Origin: Streptomyces tuirus
Lineage (GTDB): Bacteria; Actinomycetota; Actinomycetes; Streptomycetales; Streptomycetaceae
Direction: 5' to 3'
DNA length: 64,000 nt
NCBI GenBank assembly: GCA_018195615.1
Contig: JAGTPG010000001.1
Location: 1,116,001 to 1,180,000 of the forward strand
The number at the start of each line of letters is the position of its first letter. The stretch's first letter is position 1. A program made the position numbers and the translations under genes. The notes beneath the pieces are model-generated. The model worked only from the letters and a program-made list of their open reading frames with translations. It did not search any database and was not told the origin of the DNA. This document shows positions 17,798-27,406 of this stretch, piece after piece.

Positions 17798-18418
17798 ATG
17801 CCGAGAACGAACACGCCGCAGACGGCGACGATCGACGACGCCGCATTCATCAGCCGCGCCCTGGCCCGCGCCTTCGACGACGACCCGATGATGCGCTGGT
17901 TCTTCCCCGAAGACTCCTCGCGTGAGGAAGGGCTGGACCGCTACTTCACCACGATCTTCACCCGGCAATACGTCCGCCACGCACTCTGCGAACGCACCGA
18001 GGCAGCCGCGGCGTTCTGGGTGCCGGCGGAGTCACAGGCCCAGGCCGTTCCGGACGGGGAGACCATTCGAGAACTCCAGGGCATTCTCGGGGATCGGGCT
18101 GTGCTGTTCCGGGACACCGTCGAGACGGCCGCCGAGCACGCGCCCCGCGAACCGCACTGGTACCTGGCAGTGATCGGCGCGGACCCCGCGGCAAAGGGCC
18201 GGGGACACGGTGCGGCCCTGCTGCGCTCAGGGCTGGCCAAGGCCGATGCGGCGGGTCTGCCCGTGTACCTGGAGTCCTCCGCACCGGCCAACGTCCCCTT
18301 CTACGAGCACTTCGGCTTCACCGTGCGAGACGAACTGCGGCTGCCGGGCGGCGGGCCGAGGCTGTGCGCGATGTGGCGCGAGCCTCGCCGTCCGCCACAC
18401 ACGTCGCCGGCGAACTAG
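17798..18418 (+). CDS. GNAT N-acetyltransferase
   Basis: A 206-residue acetyltransferase: an N-terminal part typical of actinobacterial GNATs (LARAFDDDPMMRWFFPED), the strand WYLAVIGADPAAKGRGHG with the acetyl-CoA binding RGHGAAL loop, and the end VPFYEHFGFTVRDELRLPGG. Several in-frame ATGs (17771, 17789, 17798) compete; 17798 gives the best N-terminus but has no strong ribosome site. Substrate unknown. It stands alone between divergent or unrelated genes. Confidence 0.8.
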   Translation: MPRTNTPQTATIDDAAFISRALARAFDDDPMMRWFFPEDSSREEGLDRYFTTIFTRQYVRHALCERTEAAAAFWVPAESQAQAVPDGETIRELQGILGDRAVLFRDTVETAAEHAPREPHWYLAVIGADPAAKGRGHGAALLRSGLAKADAAGLPVYLESSAPANVPFYEHFGFTVRDELRLPGGGPRLCAMWREPRRPPHTSPAN

Positions 18419-18629
18419 GCGCACGCAGCCGCAGCGCTCGCGGAGTCCCACCCGTACCGACAGTGGCGCGCAATCGGCGACCCGGCGGGGTCGGTGATCC
18501 GCTCCACGCGGATACCCATCGCCTGCCGCGGCTGACGGACCGTCGTCAGCGCGGGCCGCACGACCCGCCCGGCCATGACCCCGTCGAGCGCGTCTCACCC
18601 GCCCCGGCTTGGCCATGACTGGACCGCTG

Positions 18630-19190
18630 TCAGATTCGGGCGAGCTCGGCGGCGCCGAATGACACGTCGAAACGGTCACACCAGATGCTCACGCTGCTGT
18701 ACCCCGACGGATCCACGTCCCTGGGCAGGGCATAGTTCTGGCTTCCCTTGTTGCCCTTCAGCTTGCCCAGGCTGACGTACTTCCCGTCGTCGAACACATG
18801 CCACCCGGCCCTCCCCTGCTTCACCGGCGCGTCGGCCAGCCAGACACGCAGGTCCGGTCCGTTGCTGGTGTTCAGGTTCTCCAGCCGGACAACGTGGGAG
18901 CCGTCGGCCAGCCGTACGAGCTTCACCGTGCCCGATGTCGCGTGCTCGTGGCTGATCAGCTCACCACTGGCCAGCGTCTGCGGACCGGCGGCCGGGGAGG
19001 GCGACCCGGAGGGCGGCGCAGCAGGAGGAGCGGAGGTCTCCGCGACCCCGGGCAGAGCCTCCTGGACGGTCTCGTCCTGCCACAGCTTCCACGGCTGGAA
19101 CCAGTACAGCCCGAGGCCGACTCCGCCGACCGCCACCACCAGCACCGCTATGACCAACGGCCCGGTCAATGCCTTCCGCACGCGCCCCAT
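18630..19190 (-). CDS. Membrane-anchored DM13-domain protein
   Basis: A 186-residue protein with an N-terminal anchor (TGPLVIAVLVVAVGGVGLGL), a Pro/Ser/Ala-rich linker (SAPPAAPPSGSPSPAAGP) and a DM13 domain from about residue 85 (SGTVKLVRLADGSHVVRLE, GPDLRVWLAD, GNKGSQNYALP, SVSIWCDRFDVSFGAAEL). DM13 domains are thought to take part in extracytoplasmic redox reactions; the single Cys in SIWCDRF is the conserved one. Start 19190 is preferred over 19229 because GGGAGG lies nine bases upstream. It acts outside the cell membrane; partner unknown. Confidence 0.8.
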   Translation of the reverse strand: MGRVRKALTGPLVIAVLVVAVGGVGLGLYWFQPWKLWQDETVQEALPGVAETSAPPAAPPSGSPSPAAGPQTLASGELISHEHATSGTVKLVRLADGSHVVRLENLNTSNGPDLRVWLADAPVKQGRAGWHVFDDGKYVSLGKLKGNKGSQNYALPRDVDPSGYSSVSIWCDRFDVSFGAAELARI

Positions 19191-19543
19191 CCCCGCTCGC
19201 CTCCCGAGAGTTTCCCGTTGCTCTCCCATTCAACGGAGACGGGCGGCCGTCCCGCACCCCCCAGCTGATGACGGAATCCTTACGTCACACCGTCGGCCAC
19301 GGGGATCTAGACCAGTGGGCTCCCGATCCTGCTCAGCGGTGCTCGGGTTGTCCGCCCCTCGTTGCCATGGGGTGAAATGCCTCCGGCCCGTCACGACGCA
19401 CCGGCACACGGTGGTTCCAGGAGTGCCCGACCACTCGTCGTGCGCCGGCCTCCATGGACTGGCGTCATGACGCCGAGTGGCCCCAGGGCACGGGGTCGGG
19501 CACCGGTACCACCCCTCCGCGCACGCCACGCGCTGGTCCGGTT
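19191..19543. other. Intergenic, nothing recognised
   Basis: About 350 bases between the 5' end of the DM13 gene and the 3' end of the ABC pair. It should hold the DM13 promoter; no clear motif was found. Confidence 0.4.
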
Positions 19544-21288
19544 TCAGGATGGGGTGACGGCGAGGACACGGCCCAGTGCGCTGTCGGGGCGGGTGGTGAG
19601 TTCGTCCCAGGTGCCTTCCTCCGTGATGCGGCCGGCTTCGAGGACGGCGATGCGGTCGGCGCGGCGGATGGTGGCGGGGCGGTGGGCGATGACGATCGTG
19701 GTGCGGCTTTCCTTGCCGAGAGCGGTGGCGAGCTGGGCGTTGTCGAGGTGGGCGGTGGTCTCGTCGAGGACGAGGACTCGGGGCTGCGCGAGCAGCGCGC
19801 GGGCGAGGGCGATCCGGGCGCGCTGACCGCCGGAGAGGGTGGAGCCGCGCTCGCCGACGAGGGAGTCCATGGGGGCGATGGGGTCGACGCCGCACAGCCG
19901 GGCGGTTTCGGCGAGGAGGTCGTCGTCCGCCGCTGGTGCGGCGAGCCGCAGGTTGTCGGCGAGGGTGCCGTGGAAGAGGGGGGTGTCCTGGCCCACCACG
20001 GCGACGGCTCGTCGGAGTTCGGCATCGCTCAGGTCACGTACGTCGACGGGCTCGCCGTCGCCGGGTATCAGGTGGACGGTGCCTTTGGACGGGTCCCAGA
20101 AGCGGGCCAGCAGGTGGGCGCAGGTCGACTTGCCGGCCCCCGAGACACCGACCAGGGCGAGGGTCTGCCCTGCGCGGGCTGTCAGTTCGACTCCGCTGAG
20201 CACGGGTTGACCGCCGTAGTCGAAGCTGACCTGGTGCAGCCGGACGCCGAGCGGGCCGGGGGAAGCGGGCGGGGTGCGGCGGGCGGCGGGGCGAGAGCGG
20301 GGGCCCGCACGGCCGCGCCGACGCGGGCGGCCGCGGCGCGCAGTCCCACGGCCTGGCTCAGCGCCCTGGCCGACTCGGCGACGGGGCCCAGCACCGACAG
20401 GGCCAGCACCATCGCCGCCGGGGCCCACGCGCCGTGCAGCCGCCCGGAGGTCAGGGACTGTGCCGCGGCGGCCACCACGCCGAGGACCGCGCACACGATG
20501 AGGAGGTCGCGGACCACGGCGGCCATGGCCTCCCAGGTGGCCTCGGCCCTCTGGGCCTCCCCCACCTGCCGGCCCTGTTCGGCGAGTCGGCGGCGCCGCT
20601 CGGCCAGCCCGCCGAAGGCGAGCAGCTCACGCAGCCCGCCGACGGTCTCCACGGTGTCGGCCGACAGCTTCGCGGCGGCCGCCCGGGTGCGGGCTCCGCG
20701 CGCCGCACGTCCGCGCGCGTCGGCGAAAGGCGCCGCGGCGAGCAGCGCGGCGACCGGCAGCACCGCCGCCAGCAGCCATGGCTCCACCGTGGCCAGAACA
20801 GCGGCGCCGCCGGTGAACACCGCCCCGGATGCGAGGAGTTGGGCGGTGGTATGGGCGTAGAAGAACTCCAGTGCCTCGACGTCGGCCATGGCGGTGGCGG
20901 CGAGGTCCCCGCTGCGGCGGCCGGCGACGCGGGCGGGCGCGCTGCGGGCGAGCCCGTCGAAGACCCGCACGCGCAGTTCGGCCAGCACGCGGTAGGCCAG
21001 GTCGTGGCTGAGGTCCATTTCGCACCAGGTCATCAGGGCGCGTACGACGACGAGGACGATGAGCGCGGTGACCGTACCGGCCGAGGGGGCGCGGCCCTCG
21101 ATGACGGCGGTTCCGACGGTGTGTGCGGCCAGCGTCAGGAACGTGACGAGTGAGCCCTGTTCGACGAGTGCGGCGCCGCACGTGCGGGCCATCATGATCC
21201 GGTGCCCGGCGAGGGCGGGGAGCAGGGCGCGCAGTGAGCCGCGTGCGGGCATGTCGGCGCCACCGGGGTCGGTGGTGGTGCTGCTCAT
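19544..21288 (-). CDS. CydC-like ABC exporter half (one undercall)
   Basis: One extra C near 20267 joins the membrane and ATPase halves into 581 residues. The N-terminal half has six helices (VTFLTLAAHTVGTAV, TVTALIVLVVVRALM, VFTGGAAVLATVEPWLLAAV and others); the ATPase half has Walker A GVSGAGKST, signature LSGGQRARIAL, Walker B VLVLDETT and the H-loop VIAHRPA. The Walker B glutamate is followed by TTAHLD rather than the usual ATSALD. Its ATG overlaps the stop of the partner gene by four bases, so the two form a heterodimeric exporter of the CydDC type, which exports thiols in other bacteria. No cyd oxidase genes are visible. Confidence 0.75.
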
Positions 21289-22863
21289 GGGGCGAGCCCT
21301 TCCTCGTGAGCGTGGCCCGCCTTGACGAGCTCGGCGTAGACGCCCCCGGCTTCGACGAGGGTGGTGTGCTCGCCGACGGCGTCCACACGTCCGTCGTCGA
21401 GGACGACGATGCGCTCGGCGTGCCGGACGGCGGCGAGCCGGTGGGCGACCACCAGGACGGTCCGGCCGCCTGCGGCGTCGAGCAGCTCGCGGACGATGTC
21501 CGCCTCGCGGCGTTCGTCGACCGCGCTGGTGGCCTCGTCGAGGACGAGCACCGGAGCGTCGGCCAGCAGGGCGCGCGAGGGCGAGCCGCTGGCGCTGGCC
21601 GCCGGACAGGGTGGCGCCCCGTTCACCGAGGACGGTGGCGTAGCCGTCGGGGAGGGCGGCGATCTCGTCGTGGATGCCGGCGGTTCGTGCGGCGCGCGTC
21701 AGCTCGTCGTCCGTGGCGTCCGGCCGGGCCAGGCGCAGGTTGTCGGCGATGGTGGCGTGGAAGAGGTACGTCTCCTGGGAGACGACGGCGATGCCCTGCC
21801 GCAGTGAGTCGAGCGCGTACGCGGTCACGTCGTGGCCGTCGAGGGTGATCCGGCCGCCCTGCGGGTCGTGGTGGCGCAGGAGCAGGGCGAGGAGCGTGGA
21901 CTTGCCGGCGCCGGACGGGCCGACGATCGCGGTCGTACGTCCCGCCTCGGCGGTGAAGGTGACGCCGCGGAGCGCGGGCGTCTCGGCGCCGTCATAGGTG
22001 AACTCGACGTTCTCCAGGCGCAGTTCGGGCGGACTCGACCAGTGCGCAGGTGCCGTTCCCGTGTCGGGGACGGCGGGTTCGGCGGTGCGCAGCGCCGCGA
22101 GCCCGTCGGCGGCCGACACGCCCAGGTAGCCGGCGTGCCATTCGCGGGACAGGTCGCGGACCGGACGGAAGCACTCGGAGGCCAGGAGCAGCACCAGGTA
22201 CGTGCCGGTCGCCGCGGTGGATCCGGTGACGGCCGACCAGCAGGCCAGCAGCGCGGCGGCCGCGGTGCCGCCCTGGATGGCCAGGTCGGTGAGGCCGGTG
22301 TCGACGAGGGACACGCGCAGCTTGGCGACGGTGGCCCGGTGCAGCGCCGCCGACCGCTTCTCCAGCCGCTCCCGGGTGCGCCCGACGGCGCCTGCGGCCC
22401 GCAGGGCGGGCATGCCCTGAAGTGCTTCGAGGTAGTCGGCGCCCAGTTCCTCGTAGGTGTCCCAGTGTTCCTTGCCGCGCCGGGCGAGGAGCCGGTCCCA
22501 GGCGCGCGGCCCGACCAGGGCCAGCAGGAGGGCGGGGACGAGGCCGAGGAGGGCGGCCGGTTCGACGACCACCAAGGCGGCGAGCAGCAGGGGCGGCACG
22601 GTGAGGGTGATCAGGAGCTGGGGCAGGTAGCGGGAGACGTAGGCGTCGACGCCCTCCACGCCGTCGACGAGGGTGGTGCGGACGGCTCCGGCGCGGGCGG
22701 TGGTCAGGTGCGCGGGGCCCAGCAGTCCGAGGTGGGCGAGGAGTTCGTCCCGCAGAGCGACCCTGACCCCGGCCCCGGCGCGGGTGGCGGTGCGCCGTTG
22801 CCAGGTGCCGAGCCCGGCGCGTGCGGCGACGACGCCGAGCACCGCGCCGAGGATGCGGCAGCA
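21285..22863 (-). CDS. CydD-like ABC exporter half, 5' truncated
   Basis: The ATPase domain has Walker A GPSGAGKST, signature LSGGQRQRLAL, Walker B VLVLDEATS and H-loop VVAHRLA, after restoring two bases in a GC repeat near 21575. The membrane half retains the later helices (LPQLLITLTVPPLLLAALVV, GLVPALLLALV) but the first ~55-60 residues and the start codon are missing: at about 22865 the sequence switches to a Fur-family fragment on the other strand. Unless a new start is used the pair is not functional. It overlaps the CydC-like gene by four bases. Confidence 0.7.
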
Positions 22864-22868
22864 GCCGA

Positions 22869-22994
22869 CCGGTGGACTCCGAGGTCGTCGAGGAGTGGGC
22901 CGGACGGATCGCCTCCGACTCCGGATTCGCCGCGGTGGAGCACACCGTCGAACTCACCGGCGTCTGCGCCGGCTGCCAACCCGCCACCGAGTGA
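22869..22994 (+). pseudogene. C-terminal piece of a Fur/Zur-family regulator
   Basis: Forty-two codons read DSEVVEEWAGRIASDSGF, AAVEHTVELTGVCAGCQPA and stop. The HTVELTGVCAGC segment is the dimerisation end of Fur-family proteins with its structural CxxC zinc site. The DNA-binding half is missing. Given the zinc genes that follow in the same direction, the source was most likely a Zur. The stop is 14 bases before the next gene. Confidence 0.65.
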
Positions 22995-23008
22995 GGAGAA
23001 CTGCCGCC

Positions 23009-23290
23009 ATGCCCCTGGGATTCGGGCCGGGAAGCCCCGCCGCACCAAACCCGCATCTGCGCGAGCTGAAGGAGACCGTGCGCACCCTGCTGGACCTCGA
23101 CGACGACACCGCCGTCATGATCCGCCAGCTCGCCTGCACCGAACCGGGCTGCCCGCCCCTGGAGACCGTCGTCGCCGTCCTGCCGATGAACGGGCCGGCC
23201 CGCCGCTGGACTCTGCACCGACCCACCGACGAGATCACCGAGGACGACCTCAAGGCCGTCCTGCTCGCCACCGCACCCGAAGGAGCCTGA
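23009..23290 (+). CDS. Small conserved protein of the CobW operon
   Basis: A 93-residue protein with GAGGAGAA nine bases before ATG 23009. It has a conserved core (LRELKETVRTLLDLDDDTAV, IRQLACTEPGCPPLETVVAV, RRWTLHRPTDEITEDDLKAV) with a CTEPGC motif that could bind metal. I know the type only as an unnamed neighbour of CobW GTPases in actinomycetes. It is the first intact gene of an operon of four with spacings of 5, -4 and -4 bases. Confidence 0.6.
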   Translation: MPLGFGPGSPAAPNPHLRELKETVRTLLDLDDDTAVMIRQLACTEPGCPPLETVVAVLPMNGPARRWTLHRPTDEITEDDLKAVLLATAPEGA

Positions 23291-23295
23291 CCCTG

Positions 23296-24318
23296 ATGAC
23301 CGAAGCGACCCCGACGGACGCCGCGCGACGGGCGCGTGCCCGTCACCGTACTCACCGGCTTCCTCGGCTCGGGCAAGACGACTCTCCTCAACCGCATCCT
23401 CACCGAGAGCCACGGGATGCGGATCGCCGTCATCGAGAACGAGTTCGGCGAGGTCGGCATCGACGACGCCCTCGTCCTCGACTCCGAGGAAGAGATCTTC
23501 GAGATGAACAACGGCTGCATCTGCTGCACCGTACGAGGAGACCTCATCCGCATCCTCGGCGCGCTGATGCGCCGCCGGGACAAGTTCGACCACATCCTCA
23601 TCGAGACCACCGGGCTCGCCGACCCGGCACCCGTCGCGCAGACCTTCTTCATGGACGACGAGATCGCCGCCCAGCTGCGCCTGGACGCCATCATCACCCT
23701 CGTCGACGCCGCGCACGTGCTGCAGCACCTCGACGAGGTGAAGCCGGAGGGTGTGGAGAACGAGGCGGTCGAGCAGATCGCCTTCGCCGACCGGATCGTG
23801 CTCAACAAGACCGACCTTGCGGACGAGGCGACCCTCGCCGAAGTCGAGGCACGCGTGAAGCCATCAACGCACCCGTGCAGATCCTGCGCGCCCGCAATGC
23901 CGAGGTCGATCTGAAGCAGATCCTCGACGTCGGCGCCTTCGACCTGGACCGGGTCCTGAAGGACGACCCGTCCTTCCTCACCGAGACCGAGCACCAGCAC
24001 GACACCACCGTCACCTCCGTCGGCATCGAACTGGACGGCGAGGTCGACGACAGCCGCCTCAACGCCTGGCTGGGCAGCCTGCTGCGCACCAAGGGCGCCG
24101 ACATCTTCCGCTCCAAGGGCATCCTCGCCCTCGCCGGTTCGAGCAGGCAGTACCTCTTCCAGGGCGTCCACATGCTGCTCATGGGCGAGCAAGGCGCCCA
24201 GTGGCGAGCCGGCGAGCCGCGCCGCAACCGGCTCGTCTTCATCGGCCGCAACCTCGACCGCGACGAACTGGAGCGCGGCTTCGCCGACTGCCTGGCCACC
24301 GCGGGAGCAGCCGCGTGA
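23296..24318 (+). CDS. CobW/COG0523 metal GTPase 1 (two frame changes)
   Basis: Two undercalls (two bases in a GC repeat near 23335 and one C near 23845) break the frame; repaired, it has 341 residues from ATG 23296, with AAGGAG ten bases upstream. Motifs: Walker [13 protein letters not shown], the zinc-binding CxCC in [12 protein letters not shown], Walker B/switch [15 protein letters not shown] for guanine, and a C-terminal CobW_C domain ([19 protein letters not shown]). Such G3E GTPases insert or deliver zinc to client proteins and are usually made under zinc shortage. It overlaps the WD40 gene by four bases. Confidence 0.85.
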   Translation: MTEATPTDAARRARARHRTHRLPRLGQDDSPQPHPHREPRDADRRHRERVRRGRHRRRPRPRLRGRDLRDEQRLHLLHRTRRPHPHPRRADAPPGQVRPHPHRDHRARRPGTRRADLLHGRRDRRPAAPGRHHHPRRRRARAAAPRRGEAGGCGERGGRADRLRRPDRAQQDRPCGRGDPRRSRGTREAINAPVQILRARNAEVDLKQILDVGAFDLDRVLKDDPSFLTETEHQHDTTVTSVGIELDGEVDDSRLNAWLGSLLRTKGADIFRSKGILALAGSSRQYLFQGVHMLLMGEQGAQWRAGEPRRNRLVFIGRNLDRDELERGFADCLATAGAAA

Positions 24319-25357
24319 GCATCACCGCACCCGACCAGGCACCTACCGTCGCCTGGGAGATCACCATCGACGACGCGCCCGTCGCGCTCAGCGCCCGCGG
24401 CGACCTGGTGGCCGTCGCAGGAGCCGAGGGCACGGTACGCGTCCTCGATGCCGCGATGGGCGCCGAGATGGGAGCACTCGACTGCCCGGTGGCGCCCTGA
24501 CGAGTCACCTGTCCCCCACCGCCAGGCACTTGGCGGTCACCGGGCCCATGGGATACGCGCTGTGGCGCCGCACGGACGGCCGCACCGTCGTACGCGAATC
24601 CGGCGCCTGGTCCTCCTCCGCCGCCTGGGCCAACGACGAGCGCGTGGCCATCGCCTCCGGACGCACGGCGCTCGTACTCGACGCCGACGGCGAGGAGTTG
24701 TGGCGTACGGAACCTGCCGTGTCCACCGTCACCGACCTCGCCTGGCTGCGGCGGGGGCGACGGCTGGCCGTTGCCGCATACGGGGCGGTGCGCGGCCACG
24801 AGCGCCACACCGCGCAGCCCGTCGTCACCTACCCTTACATCGGCTCGCACCTCGCGCTCGCCGTCACCCCGACCGAGAAGTGGATCTGCAGCGGCAACCA
24901 GGACGCCTCCATCCACTGTGCCAAGCCTCCCCGCACCCGGGACGGAAGCGAACTGACCATGTCCGGCTACCCGGAGAAGGTCTCCCGCCTCGCCTTCGAC
25001 GACAGCGGCTGCTGGCTCGCCGCCGACGGCGCCCCCGACCTGACGGTCTGGGACTTCTCCGGCAAGGGTCCGGCCGGCACCGCACCACGCCGGCTCCGCC
25101 GCCACGAGACGATCACCGCGCTCGCCTGGCGGCCCGGCGCCGCCGGACACCTCGCCAGCGGCGGCCACGACGGCACCGTCGCGCTCTGGTACGCCACCGC
25201 GGGACAGCCCGCCAACCGGCTGCGCCCCGTGCGCACACTGGACGACGTGGACTCCGCGGTCGCCGCGGTGGCCTGGGCAGGACCGCACCTGCTGATCACG
25301 GCCCACCGCGACGGCCGCGTCCGGGCCTACGGCCTGCCCTCGCGGACCGCCCTGTGA
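24315..25357 (+). CDS. WD40-like beta-propeller protein (one undercall)
   Basis: GTG 24315 overlaps the CobW stop (GTGA). One extra G near 24495 (VGALTSHLSPTARHLAVTG) gives 347 residues with WD40-like repeats: AWEITIDDAPVALSARGDLV, LAWLRRGRRLAVAAYG, FDDSGCWLAADGAPDLTVWD, ITALAWRPGAAGHLASGGHD and AWAGPHLLITAHRDGRVRAY. No signal peptide, so it is cytosolic. A propeller between a zinc GTPase and a thiol-rich ferredoxin suggests a scaffold or metal-handling partner (inference). Confidence 0.75.
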
Positions 25358-25752
25358 ACCGGGCAGTGATCCGTGCGGCGAACCGGCCGTGCACGCTGGT
25401 CGTCTGCCGGGGCTGCTGCTGCGGCAACCCGCGCAAGCACCCGGGCACCGACCACGCCTGGCAGCTGGACCGGCTGCGTGCCGCGGCGGCCGAGCACGGC
25501 TTCCAGGTCCGTACGACGGACTGTCTCGGCCCCTGCGACCAGGCCAACGTCATCGTCGTCCAGCCCTCCGCCGCCGGACGGCGGGCCGGCGGCCGGGCGA
25601 CCTGGATCGCATTCGCCATGGACGACGACTGCACGGACGACGTCCTGCGCTGGGCGGCCGACGGCGGTCCCGGGATGGCGAAGCCTCCGGCCACTCTGGA
25701 ACTGCAGTTCATCCGCCCACCACGCGAGGCCCGGCTCCGTGCACGCCGGTGA
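25354..25752 (+). CDS. Thioredoxin-like (2Fe-2S) ferredoxin domain protein
   Basis: GTG 25354 overlaps the previous stop by four bases. The 132-residue protein has CRGCCCGNPRKHPG near residue 18 and TTDCLGPCDQANVIVV near residue 56, the cysteine pattern of thioredoxin-fold 2Fe-2S ferredoxins found in actinobacterial CobW operons. The late part (DDDCTDDVLRWAADGG) is less conserved. It may carry electrons or bind metal for the same process as the CobW and WD40 proteins. It is the last gene of the operon. Confidence 0.8.
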   Translation: MNRAVIRAANRPCTLVVCRGCCCGNPRKHPGTDHAWQLDRLRAAAAEHGFQVRTTDCLGPCDQANVIVVQPSAAGRRAGGRATWIAFAMDDDCTDDVLRWAADGGPGMAKPPATLELQFIRPPREARLRARR

Positions 25753-25795
25753 GCCGATACCTCCCGGCGACGCCGTGGGCGGCCGCGAGCTCATC

Positions 25796-25884
25796 GCGGC
25801 CGCGGACCGGCACGACGCGCCGAGCAAGGTCGACGCCCGGATGCAGTGGAACTGTGCCGATCCGGCGAAGCTCGCCGAGTGGCG
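25796..25884 (+). pseudogene. Fragment of a methyltransferase gene
   Basis: AADRHDAPSKVDARMQWNCA and DPAKLAEW correspond to QDQHDALSKVDARMQWSCTG and PDELAEW in the intact methyltransferase at 27407-28243. About 90 bases are alike, with around 80% identity. Nothing else of that gene is present; the fragment ends where the promoter of the L32 gene begins. Confidence 0.7.
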
Positions 25885-25904
25885 AACGGGAGTTGACGTT
25901 ACAT

Positions 25905-25927
25905 TAGTAATGGAATCCATTTTCATG
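25905..25927. promoter_or_regulatory. Probable Zur operator before rpmF
   Basis: A perfect 6-1-6 palindrome AATGGA-A-TCCATT (25909-25921) sits in an AT-rich island whose reverse strand reads ATGAAAATGGATTCC, close to the TGAAAATG core of actinobacterial Zur boxes. A TTGACG element at 25893-25898 lies just upstream. The rpmF start is 36 bases downstream of the island. Confidence 0.65.
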
Positions 25928-25962
25928 TAGCGTCCTTTCTGGCACACCCGAGAAGGAGAACC

Positions 25963-26133
25963 ATGGCCGTCCCGAAGCGGAAGATGTCCCGCAGCAACAC
26001 CCGTCACCGCCGCGCCCAGTGGAAGGCCGCCACGCCGACGCTGGTGCCGGTCACGGTCGACGGTGTGCGTCACCTCGTACCGCAGAACCTGGTCAGGGCC
26101 TACGAGCGCGGGCTGCTGCGCCCGCAGGGCTGA
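25963..26133 (+). CDS. rpmF: Ribosomal protein L32, zinc-free paralogue
   Basis: Fifty-six residues starting [20 protein letters not shown], the exact N-terminal signature of L32. The two CxxC pairs of the zinc ribbon in the normal protein are absent: there is no cysteine at all ([20 protein letters not shown]). This is the C-minus paralogue that replaces zinc-binding L32 in the ribosome when zinc is scarce, releasing zinc. The strong site AGAAGGAGAA precedes ATG 25963, and the Zur-like operator is directly upstream. The CobW2 gene follows after 11 bases. Confidence 0.93.
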   Translation: MAVPKRKMSRSNTRHRRAQWKAATPTLVPVTVDGVRHLVPQNLVRAYERGLLRPQG

Positions 26134-26144
26134 GGGGGACGGGT

Positions 26145-27317
26145 ATGACGTTCGACCGGCTGCCGGTGACCGTTCTGTCCGGCTTCCTCGGTGCGGGGAA
26201 GACGACGCTGCTCAATCATGTGCTCGGCAACCGTGAGGGGCTGCGCGTCGCGGTCATCGTCAACGACATGAGCGAGGTCAACATCGACGCGGCGCTCGTG
26301 CGCGGCGGCGAGGCGGCGCTGTCACACACCGAGGAGCGCCTGGTCGAGATGACCAACGGGTGCATCTGCTGCACACTGCGCGACGACCTGCTGGAGGAAG
26401 TGGACCGGCTCGCCCGGGAAGGGCGGTTCGACTACCTCCTCATCGAGTCCAGCGGCATCTCCGAGCCCATGCCGGTCGCGGCCACCTTCGCCTTCGCCCG
26501 CGACGACGGCGCCACCCTCGGCGATCTCGCCCGTCTGGACACCATGGTCACGGTCGTCGACGCCGCCAACTTCCTGCCCGAACTGACCGGCGGTGACGAG
26601 CTCGTCGAGCGCGGCCTCGACCAGTACGAGGACGACGAACGCACCGTCAGCGACCTGCTGATGGACCAGATCGAGTTCGCCGACGTCATCGTGCTCAACA
26701 AACTCGACCTGGTCGACGACGCCGCCGCCGAGCGGCTGCGGGCGACGCTCACCCGCCTCAACCCCGTGGCCCGGATCGCGCCCGCCGTGCACGGACGCGT
26801 GAAGCTCAAGGACGTACTCGGCACCCGGCTGTTCGACCTGGAGCGCGCCCAACAGGCCCCCGGCTGGGTCATGGAGCTCAACGGCGACCACGTCCCGGAG
26901 ACCGAGGAGTACGGCATCTCCTCCACCGTCTTCCGCTCCGAACTGCCCTTCCACCCCGGGCGTTTGTGGCGGTTCGTGACCGAGGAGATGGACAGCGGCG
27001 CCTACGGGCAGGTCCTGCGCTCCAAGGGCTTCTTCACTTTGGCCAACCGTCCGCAGGTCACGGGGCTGTGGTCACAGGCCGGCTCCGTCGCCCGTTTCGA
27101 GCCCTCCGCCGCCCGCGACACCGACAGCCCGGCAGGCCAGGAGCTGGTCTTCATCGGCACGGACCTGCACGCCGAGGCACTCCACTCCGCGCTCACCGAT
27201 TGTCTGCTGGCGGACGGCGAGAGCCTGCCGGCCGACGATCCGTTCCCCGCCTGGGACACCTACGGCATCGACGACACCTGCGACCACGAACACGCCGAAC
27301 TCGTGGCGCGGCCCTGA
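26145..27317 (+). CDS. CobW/COG0523 metal GTPase 2
   Basis: A 390-residue intact G3E GTPase: Walker [13 protein letters not shown], CxCC in [25 protein letters not shown], guanine motif NKLD and a long CobW_C domain ([20 protein letters not shown]). The C-terminus has a short acidic/His tail ([13 protein letters not shown]) that could bind zinc. It is longer than CobW1 and belongs to the subgroup commonly placed beside zinc-free ribosomal protein genes. It is co-transcribed with rpmF and thus probably Zur-controlled; it would hand scarce zinc to essential enzymes. Confidence 0.92.
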   Translation: MTFDRLPVTVLSGFLGAGKTTLLNHVLGNREGLRVAVIVNDMSEVNIDAALVRGGEAALSHTEERLVEMTNGCICCTLRDDLLEEVDRLAREGRFDYLLIESSGISEPMPVAATFAFARDDGATLGDLARLDTMVTVVDAANFLPELTGGDELVERGLDQYEDDERTVSDLLMDQIEFADVIVLNKLDLVDDAAAERLRATLTRLNPVARIAPAVHGRVKLKDVLGTRLFDLERAQQAPGWVMELNGDHVPETEEYGISSTVFRSELPFHPGRLWRFVTEEMDSGAYGQVLRSKGFFTLANRPQVTGLWSQAGSVARFEPSAARDTDSPAGQELVFIGTDLHAEALHSALTDCLLADGESLPADDPFPAWDTYGIDDTCDHEHAELVARP

Positions 27318-27406
27318 AGCTCCGGGCGGGCGGTGGTCGCAGCCACGGCACCGCCTGCCCGGTACATCCCGCACACACGCAGACCGACTCGACTCGGGAG
27401 GCCGGC

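Noticed and set aside
20182..22842. An 886-codon frame suggesting a fused double ABC protein
   Set aside because: A two-base loss in a GC repeat near 21575 bypasses the stop at 21285; the ATGA overlap there shows two genes.
21832..24318. An 828-codon plus-strand frame antisense to the ABC genes running into CobW
   Set aside because: It is an antisense shadow joined to the real 3' half of CobW1 by a frame change.
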